Of a DNA stretch of 7,673 nucleotides, positions 4,817 to 7,673 are shown one piece after another. Both the position numbers and the translations under genes were made by a program. How positions within the stretch are numbered: position 1 is the first letter of the stretch; every line of letters begins with the position of its first letter. The notes under the pieces are model-generated. The model was given only the letters and a program-made list of their open reading frames with translations, was not told where the DNA came from and ran no database searches. This stretch comes from UBA1424 sp041654095 (GTDB lineage: Bacteria > Bacillota_I > Bacilli_A > RFN20 > CAG-826): assembly GCA_041654095.1 (NCBI GenBank), contig JBAZED010000025.1, positions 1-7,673 of the forward strand, given 5' to 3'.

Positions 4817-4844
4817 ACGACACCTTTGGCGTCATGACGTTCTC
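4817..4844 (+). repeat. Left arm of 28-bp inverted repeat
   Basis: Matches the reverse complement of 5191-5218 at 26 of 28 positions. It begins ACGACAC and ends ACGTTCTC. The middle contains the perfect palindrome CGTCATGACG (4830-4839). After a 5-nt mismatch both arms continue with ATTCT on the inner side. No target-site duplication is evident at the outer ends. Confidence 0.9.
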
Positions 4845-4953
4845 GGGGCATTCTCTGGATTTTTCTCCGAGGCTAATTGTTTGTGAGATAGGGAATTGAG
4901 CTATTTTCGCGTATCTTTAGAGAAAGAATTAGACTGCCGTATACAGATAGAGA

Positions 4954-5030
4954 GGCTAGAAACGGCAGGGTAAGGGCAAAGAGTGAAGAAGATATAACGG
5001 ATTGGCTAAGCTATAGGGTAAGGGGAGCAA
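4954..5030 (+). repeat. Iteron-like direct repeat pair
   Basis: Two copies of GGCTA ... AGGGTAAGGG ... GCAAA. In copy 1 GGCTA is at 4954-4958 and AGGGTAAGGG at 4967-4976. In copy 2 GGCTA is at 5004-5008, AGGGTAAGGG at 5015-5024 and GCAAA at 5026-5030. Copy spacing is about 48-50 bp. GCTAAGCT also recurs at 5005-5012 and 5034-5041. Such spaced direct repeats beside an A/T tract resemble initiator-binding iterons. Confidence 0.5.
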
Positions 5031-5098
5031 ATAGCTAAGCTTTTATAACTAAATACATACCTCTCGATATTACCTTGTATAGAGAAAACGAGAAAGGA

Positions 5099-5155
5099 AT
5101 ACATAAAATATATATAAAATATATATAATTATATATAATATATAGGATTATTAAG
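5099..5155. other. A/T tract, candidate DNA-unwinding element
   Basis: The stretch from about 5099 to 5155 is almost entirely A and T, with repeated AAAATATATAT and TATATAAT units and only isolated C or G bases. It lies between the iteron-like pair and the right arm of the inverted repeat. Such a tract melts easily and is typical beside replication initiator sites; it could also be a bent or nucleoid-protein-binding promoter region. Confidence 0.55.
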
Positions 5156-5190
5156 TATTTTAGCCAGGAGAAAAATCACAAGAATCGAGA

Positions 5191-5218
5191 GAGAACGTCA
5201 TAACGCCAAAAGTGTCGT
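5191..5218 (-). repeat. Right arm of 28-bp inverted repeat
   Basis: Reverse complement of 4817-4844 with two mismatches (both C/T type). The two arms enclose 346 bp containing the iteron-like pair and the A/T tract. The symmetrical position around these elements suggests two binding sites for one protein, or the ends of an ancient mobile or invertible segment. Confidence 0.9.
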
Positions 5219-5247
5219 CTAAAATCTCCATTCGCGAGCGCTAAGCG

Positions 5248-5541
5248 CTAAAAGCCAATGCTTTCAGGGCTTTTAGAAGACGTTATGCGATGCTTATAGC
5301 GCTTGACGCTCCGCGTCGGGACGTGCTTTCGCCTAACGTATACGCCATATCGAGGCTTAAAAGCGCGTCAATGACGCTTCGCGTAGCTATCGCGCTCGCA
5401 GTCGCATCAAGGCCTAGGGTATCGCGCTTTTAGGCCTAGATAGCATCATCATATGCCCCCATAGCGTAGGCATATAGGCCCCGCTTCGCGCGCAAAACAA
5501 GGCGCTTTGTTTTTCATCATGGCCTTTCGCGGCCACAAAGC
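5248..5541. repeat. Hairpin-dense segment
   Basis: At least six perfect stems in about 290 bases: 5248-5256/5268-5276 (9 bp, CTAAAAGCC arms), 5305-5309/5313-5317, 5365-5369/5373-5377 (GCGTC-AAT-GACGC), 5410-5416/5431-5437 (AGGCCTA arms), 5451-5457/5469-5475 (ATATGCC arms), and nested 5503-5509/5535-5541 around 5520-5524/5531-5535. None has a clear T-tract terminator. It could be a single-strand or packaging-related structure upstream of the TerS-like gene, or a non-coding RNA. Confidence 0.55.
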
Positions 5542-5544
5542 AAA

Positions 5545-5718
5545 ATGGGAAAGGCCAAGCGCGATTTTATAGTATCCTTCTCGCAAAATTGCGCCATTTT
5601 TAGAAGCCAACGCTTTTGGCTAATGTCCTATCGCCTATCGCCGCTTGCATTCGCTCTCGCTATCCGCGATAATATCTATAGATGCGTATTGCTGGAGCTT
5701 GAAGGAAAGCTTCCATGA
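5545..5718 (+). CDS. Possible 57-aa ORF, ATGA overlap with next gene
   Basis: ATG at 5545 to TGA at 5716-5718. The stop overlaps the start of the next gene (ATG 5715) as ATGA, the same arrangement as real neighbours elsewhere in this window. The peptide begins MGKAKRDFIVSF, has a hydrophobic middle (LSPLAFALAI) and ends in LLELEGKLP. Against it: there is no Shine-Dalgarno before 5545, it runs through the promoter-like element at 5645-5673 and two hairpins, and it matches no family I know. It may be an accidental open frame. Confidence 0.25.
   Translation: MGKAKRDFIVSFSQNCAIFRSQRFWLMSYRLSPLAFALAIRDNIYRCVLLELEGKLP
5645..5683 (+). promoter_or_regulatory. Candidate rightward promoter with palindromic start site
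   Basis: TTGCAT (5645-5650), a 17-bp spacer and GATAAT (5668-5673) form a moderate sigma70-type promoter. Directly downstream, ATCTATAGAT (5674-5683) is a perfect 10-bp palindrome over the expected start, a possible operator. The leader to the ATG at 5715 would be about 35 nt, including AAGGA 8 nt before the start. Confidence 0.45.
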
Positions 5719-5996
5719 TAATCGCCTTCGAAAAGAATTGTGAATGCGGCAGCATCGAAGCCTCATACCCGAAGCCGTCGATTTCCACTCGCGCGCCGAA
5801 AGTCGAAGACCCTTTCGCTTATATCGAGATTTCCTTCTATTGCCCGATATGCTCTACGCCATGGCTCGAGATCATTGCTAATAACTTCGGCGAATGCGCT
5901 GGCCCTAAGATTGGCTCGAAGCTTATAATCTCGAGAGATGCTAGCGTAGACCATGAGGCTTTTCCTCGTAGAAGGCTCCTAAAGCCTCATGCCTGA
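5715..5996 (+). CDS. Cys4 zinc-ribbon-like protein, first rightward gene
   Basis: 93-aa protein from ATG (5715), with AAGGA 8 nt upstream, to TGA (5994-5996). CECG (9-12) and CPIC (43-46) supply four cysteines that can form a zinc ribbon; C61 is extra. Between them is a Pro/Ser-rich loop (YPKPSISTRAPKVEDPF, 18-34), then YIEISFYCPIC strands and LEIIANNFG. The C-terminus is basic (RRRLLK, 85-90). Its last 8 nt overlap the start of the TerS-like gene in another frame, so the two are probably coupled. Zinc-ribbon miniproteins near terminase genes are common in phages. DNA or protein binding is likely, but the role is unknown. Codons favour C- or T-ending triplets, like the next gene. Confidence 0.75.
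   Translation: MIIAFEKNCECGSIEASYPKPSISTRAPKVEDPFAYIEISFYCPICSTPWLEIIANNFGECAGPKIGSKLIISRDASVDHEAFPRRRLLKPHA
5955..5988 (+). other. Hairpin immediately before the TerS-like start codon
   Basis: 8-bp stem GAGGCTTT (5955-5962) / AAAGCCTC (5981-5988); the start codon of the next gene is at 5989. The only Shine-Dalgarno-like GAAGG (5971-5975) is in the loop, 13 nt from the ATG in linear distance. Folding would bring it closer or hide it. Confidence 0.35.
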
Positions 5997-6477
5997 ATAC
6001 CGCGCGCTCTGCGATCTCGAGGACGACGAGCTTCTTGCGCTCTCGTCCGATGAGTTCTGCAATACCGTCGAGTCCGACGCAAAGCTTCTCGTCTCCGATG
6101 CTCTCGATACCTACGCCGAAGTCATGCATCAAGACGACGACCATGGTGCTCGCGTAAAAGCTGCCGACAAGATCATGGAGATCGCGGGCGTCCGCAAGCA
6201 GCAGATGGCCTTGCCGCAAGGACTATCGCCCGAAATCTTTGGTCTCGCTCTCGCAGGCTTAGGTCAGCTTGCGGGCATCGCGAAAGCTTCCGGGGCTTCG
6301 GAGCAAATCTTGCGCAACGTTTCGCCCGCGAAATCCGACCCCAGGCTCGTGCCGCAAGAGCTTCTAGCGCCTAAGGTATCTTCGCGTCTTCCGCCCTCAA
6401 AGCCCGATAACGACAGCATCACGGAGGTCATCGCCCATGAGCGATACGAGATCAAGAATCCCAAACCGCAAGACTAA
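5989..6477 (+). CDS. Terminase small subunit-like protein
   Basis: 162-aa protein from ATG (5989) to TAA (6475-6477). The acidic N-terminus (DLEDDELLALSSDEF, 9-23) precedes a helical core, DALDTYAEVMHQDDDHGARVKAADKIMEIAGVRKQQ (37-72, cited in parts). The pattern A-x-L-x-x-Y-x-x-V-x-x-D, then H-x-A-R-V-K-A-A-D-K-I-x-E-I-A-G, is typical of phage terminase small subunits and related packaging adaptors. The C-terminal half is Pro/Ser-rich and probably disordered. If correct, it recognises phage DNA at a pac or cos site and recruits the large subunit; no large subunit is visible in this window. Translation is probably coupled to the upstream gene (8-nt overlap). Family assignment is by pattern only; a generic phage DNA-binding protein is the alternative. 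Confidence 0.5.
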   Translation: MPEYRALCDLEDDELLALSSDEFCNTVESDAKLLVSDALDTYAEVMHQDDDHGARVKAADKIMEIAGVRKQQMALPQGLSPEIFGLALAGLGQLAGIAKASGASEQILRNVSPAKSDPRLVPQELLAPKVSSRLPPSKPDNDSITEVIAHERYEIKNPKPQD

Positions 6478-6592
6478 GCCTAAAGCTCCCGCTTCTGAGG
6501 CCTTTATTCCGCTCTCGTTGCCGTTCTTGCCCGAGGCTAAAAGTCAGTTTTCTTCAGAGGGCTTTGTGCCCTCGAAAAAGGAGCCCAAGTGA
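6437..6592 (+). CDS. Small 51-aa protein overlapping both neighbours
   Basis: ATG at 6437-6439, 9 nt after ACGGAGG, to TGA at 6590-6592. The first 41 nt overlap the end of the TerS-like gene in another frame, and the stop overlaps the next GTG start as GTGA (6589-6592). The peptide is basic at the N-terminus (SDTRSRIPNRKTKPKAP, 2-18) and Pro/Phe/Ser-rich after that, with FIPLSLPFLPEAKSQF in the middle; it is probably unstructured. The good RBS, continuous tiling and 4-nt overlap support a real gene. No family is recognised; a tether or scaffold peptide is possible. Confidence 0.6.
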   Translation: MSDTRSRIPNRKTKPKAPASEAFIPLSLPFLPEAKSQFSSEGFVPSKKEPK

Positions 6593-6879
6593 AGATCGAC
6601 GTATGCGGTATTCCGTTCTCGGTAGAAAGAGTAAGCGGCTCGTTTTCATGCAAGCCCGATCCATTCGGCGAAAGTGACGCAATACGGGCTATGATAAAAA
6701 TATCATCGTTATGCTCTCCCGAGCAGTTCGACGCAACGCTGATCCACGAATGGGCGCACGGCGTGTGTCAATGCTATGGATGCGACAGTAATGAACCGAT
6801 GATACTAGCACTATCACAAGAACTCTATCGCTTAGGCTTTAGAGTAAAGATTCTCGATTCAAAGGAGAAAAGTAAATAA
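6589..6879 (+). CDS. Small HExxH putative zinc metallopeptidase
   Basis: 96-aa protein with a GTG start (6589-6591); AAAAAGGAG is 5 nt upstream. The zinc-peptidase motif LIHEWAHGV (51-59) gives H53, E54 and H57. A later Glu in a helix (E69 or E78) could be the third zinc ligand, as in ImmA/IrrE-type and other short phage metallopeptidases, where a beta-rich N-terminus (MKIDVCGIPFSVERV) leads to 'TLIHEWAH' and then a helix ending LSQELYRLGF (75-84). C6, C21, C42, C60, C62 and C65 make it unusually Cys-rich. The substrate is unknown: regulator cleavage or peptidoglycan- or capsid-related proteolysis are options. A hairpin with a T-run follows the stop codon directly. Confidence 0.7.
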   Translation: MKIDVCGIPFSVERVSGSFSCKPDPFGESDAIRAMIKISSLCSPEQFDATLIHEWAHGVCQCYGCDSNEPMILALSQELYRLGFRVKILDSKEKSK

Positions 6880-6905
6880 TCGGCGCCTAGCGCTGATAGC
6901 TTTTT
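6879..6905 (+). terminator. Probable intrinsic terminator or attenuator
   Basis: 8-bp stem with one G-T pair: ATCGGCGC (6879-6886) and GCGCTGAT (6890-6897), CTA loop, then AGC and five T (6901-6905). It begins at the stop codon of the metallopeptidase gene. The T-run is short and offset by 3 nt, and the next RBS starts at 6908, so it may only reduce read-through into the membrane-protein genes. Confidence 0.5.
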
Positions 6906-6919
6906 ATGGAGGATAGATC

Positions 6920-7120
6920 ATGGCTATGACTGCGCGCAAAAAGACGAGCCTCGGATACTACATCTCGGCTGGCATCTGCGTCGGGCTCGGCATCGTGTTC
7001 GGCATGACCGACACTACGCCGGAATGGGTCACCCAGGCGCTGAGCATCATCGGTCTCGTCGCAACGGCCATCGGCATCCCGCTTCAGGTCAAGGACGTTG
7101 AAGCGGACACGCCGAAGTAA
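6920..7120 (+). CDS. Two-TM small membrane protein, holin-like
   Basis: 66-aa protein from ATG (6920), with GGAGG 7 nt upstream, to TAA (7118-7120). The N-terminus is basic (MAMTARKKTS). Two hydrophobic helices at about 12-29 (GYYISAGICVGLGIVFG) and 36-57 (EWVTQALSIIGLVATAIGIPLQV) are joined by a short polar loop (MTDTTPE). The tail is short and charged (KDVEADTPK). Size, topology and position before other membrane proteins suit a class II-type holin, but no diagnostic motif exists and other small phage membrane proteins have the same form. A hairpin (7130-7136/7148-7154) separates it from the RBS of the overprinted pair. Confidence 0.7.
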   Translation: MAMTARKKTSLGYYISAGICVGLGIVFGMTDTTPEWVTQALSIIGLVATAIGIPLQVKDVEADTPK

Positions 7121-7129
7121 TCTGCATCT

Positions 7130-7154
7130 CGCGGGCGTCCTAAGCGGGCCCGCG
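7130..7154 (+). other. GC-rich hairpin before the shared RBS
   Basis: 7-bp perfect stem CGCGGGC (7130-7136) / GCCCGCG (7148-7154) with an 11-nt loop. It is followed after 3 nt by AAGGAGG (7158-7164). It has no T-tract, so it is a likely translation or mRNA-stability element for the overprinted pair rather than a terminator. Confidence 0.45.
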
Positions 7155-7169
7155 CAAAAGGAGGCGCAT

Positions 7170-7472
7170 TTGTGGCGAAATTTGAAGGCATTGCTCGTCG
7201 CGTTGGCGCTATCGCTCTCGCTCTCGCTTCCGTTATCGTCGCAGCAATCGTCGTCGCAGGAGTCTTCGCTGCCTATAACGCTCTCACGCGAAGACTACGA
7301 GGCGATGCTGGCGGCGATGGAAGCGGCGTCGGCAGCACTGACGACATCCAACGACGAAATAGCGAGGCTAAAAAAGCTCTCGACGAAGCTATACTTCGTC
7401 TGCGGAACGCTGCTCGTCGTTGACCTTGCGCTGACGATTATGATCATCGCGCAAGAGCTAAAGGGAAAATAG
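7170..7472 (+). CDS. Membrane protein with signal segment and C-terminal TM, TTG start
   Basis: 100-aa reading from TTG (7170-7172), 5 nt after AAGGAGG, to TAG (7470-7472). A further upstream TTG (7098) lies in the holin-like gene and lacks an RBS. Hydrophobic signal or anchor segment at about 5-22 (LKALLVALALSLSLSLPL), then a Ser/Gln linker (SSQQSSSQESS). A helical coiled-coil-like part follows (SREDYEAMLAAMEAASAAL, 39-57, and SNDEIARLKKL), then a clear TM helix (LYFVCGTLLVVDLALTIMII, 74-93) and a short basic tail (KGK). The well-behaved second half makes this the more likely true frame. It may act in lysis or as an envelope-associated protein. It ends at a GGGAAAA slippery heptamer directly before the stop (see 7463-7469). 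Confidence 0.6.
   Translation: MWRNLKALLVALALSLSLSLPLSSQQSSSQESSLPITLSREDYEAMLAAMEAASAALTTSNDEIARLKKLSTKLYFVCGTLLVVDLALTIMIIAQELKGK
7172..7423 (+). CDS. Overprinted small membrane protein, GTG start
   Basis: 83-aa reading from GTG (7172-7174), 7 nt after the same AAGGAGG, to TGA (7421-7423), fully inside 7170-7472 in another frame. N-terminal cytoplasmic MAKFEGIARR, then a strong TM helix (VGAIALALASVIVAAIVVAGVF, 11-32), a Gly/Asp-rich linker, and a charged amphipathic helix (NSEAKKALDEAILRLRNAARR, 63-83). This is the topology of an inner-membrane spanin-like protein. RBS spacing is better than for TTG 7170, but codons in the middle (CGA AGA CTA CGA) are less typical. The two frames resemble nested spanin genes, but neither carries a lipobox Cys, so a classical Rz/Rz1 pair is not shown. 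One of the two may be a shadow. Confidence 0.45.
   Translation: MAKFEGIARRVGAIALALASVIVAAIVVAGVFAAYNALTRRLRGDAGGDGSGVGSTDDIQRRNSEAKKALDEAILRLRNAARR
7463..7469 (+). promoter_or_regulatory. Putative -1 ribosomal frameshift heptamer
   Basis: G-GGA-AAA followed at once by TAG in the frame of 7170-7472. It fits the X-XXY-YYZ slippery pattern (compare GGGAAAG of lambda G/GT). After a -1 slip the next codon is ATA (7469-7471), which enters the frame of the final ORF. No strong downstream stem or pseudoknot is obvious by eye. Confidence 0.4.
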
Positions 7473-7673
7473 CCATCACAACGTATAAGCGCATCGCGAA
7501 CGACGACGGCTCGATCTCGATATTTGAGATTCCGCAGCACTTCGCGATACGCGCGCATCCTGAAGCCCCGGACTTTCCGAGCTTCGAGGAGTCTCAGAAG
7601 CGCATCATAGACCTGTTTGCCGATCTCTCAAGCGAGCACCCGACGCTCAATGCGCGCTCGACTTTAGACATGA
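7469..7673 (+). CDS. Partial ORF without a normal start codon, open at window end
   Basis: At least 68 codons with no stop to 7673. The frame opens after a TGA at 7421-7423, but no ATG, GTG or TTG occurs before a late CTG and an ATG at 7670. The reading from ATA (7469) begins with AITTYKRIANDDGSISIFEIPQ (in parts) and includes HPEAPDFPSFEESQKRIIDLFADLSSEHPT. The codon pattern and peptide character look genuine. Possible starts: -1 frameshift from the preceding gene at GGGAAAA, or a rare ATA start overlapping the TAG stop (ATAG) with AAAGGG just upstream. I do not recognise the family; its position after a TerS-like gene allows a packaging or head protein, but nothing visible proves it. Confidence 0.6.
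   Translation, partial: MAITTYKRIANDDGSISIFEIPQHFAIRAHPEAPDFPSFEESQKRIIDLFADLSSEHPTLNARSTLDM

Larger units (their letters stand above)
4740..5544. other. Large non-coding region (candidate origin / control region)
   Basis: About 800 bases without a convincing gene on either strand. The left half (4740-5220) is AT-rich, with a purine-rich plus strand around 4915-5030. It holds a distant 28-bp inverted repeat, an iteron-like pair and an A/T-only stretch. The right half (5220-5544) is richer in GC and packed with short hairpins. It separates the leftward early genes from the rightward genes, so it must hold divergent control elements, and the repeats plus AT tract make a replication origin likely. 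Only ORFs under 50 codons with poor RBSs occur. Confidence 0.7.

Noticed and set aside
4817..5218. Insertion sequence or MITE bounded by the 28-bp inverted repeat
   Set aside because: No transposase in or near it and no target-site duplication at the outer ends; kept only as a secondary alternative to an origin.
5290..5433. 47-aa plus-strand ORF beginning MLIALDAPRR
   Set aside because: No good RBS, lies in the hairpin-dense region, and the peptide has no recognisable character.
4740..5544. CRISPR array
   Set aside because: The repeats present are a single inverted pair and one degenerate direct pair, without regular repeat-spacer units.
5941..6219. Minus-strand frame opposite the TerS-like gene
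   Set aside because: Antisense shadow without an RBS; the plus strand has the codon pattern and the operon context.
7170..7472. Classical Rz/Rz1 spanin pair
   Set aside because: The nested topology is similar, but neither frame has a lipoprotein signal with a lipobox Cys, so an outer-membrane spanin is not shown.

Overview
The window looks like part of a double-stranded DNA tailed-phage genome (Caudoviricetes) or prophage. It is tightly packed with short genes that carry phage-type signatures, chained by 1-8 nt overlaps and preceded by strong GGAGG-type ribosome binding sites. The host cannot be named. Promoters are sigma70-like, GC content is roughly 50%, and one early gene encodes a signal-peptide protein with an aromatic C-terminal residue, which leans weakly towards a Gram-negative host.

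Layout. Positions 5-4701 hold fourteen leftward (minus-strand) genes of early type. In transcription order from 4701 they are: a small winged-helix-like regulator; four tiny genes chained by ATGA overlaps; the GMDMGF and DGG(Y/F)AL phage family protein; a Cys4 zinc-ribbon protein; a short DVYDIEG-type phage protein; a secreted beta-rich protein; a shortened DnaN-like sliding clamp; a small HTH-like protein; a GTG-start SH3/PriA-N-like protein; and a coiled-coil phage protein. Promoters lie before 4701 and 4346, and a clear intrinsic terminator lies at 917-944.

Positions 4740 to about 5544 are a large non-coding region with three parts: an AT-rich left half bounded by a 28-bp inverted repeat (4817-4844 and 5191-5218), an iteron-like pair and an almost pure A/T stretch, followed by a GC-richer, hairpin-dense right half. 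This is the best candidate for a replication origin and/or the divergent control region. A packaging site is another option, because the rightward genes begin with a terminase-small-like protein.

Positions 5545-7673 are rightward: a doubtful 57-aa ORF, a Cys4 protein, a TerS-like protein, a 51-aa gene, an HExxH metallopeptidase-like protein, a two-TM holin-like protein, two overprinted membrane-protein ORFs sharing one RBS, and a final ORF open at the window edge. That last ORF has no normal start codon but is joined to the preceding gene by a textbook -1 slippery heptamer (GGGAAAA at 7463-7469).

The most unusual items are the inverted-repeat/iteron region, the possible -1 frameshift at 7463, the bistable three-way-junction RNA at 2246-2304, the shortened sliding clamp, and the overprinted pair at 7170-7472. 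All functions are read from sequence by eye; no database search was done.
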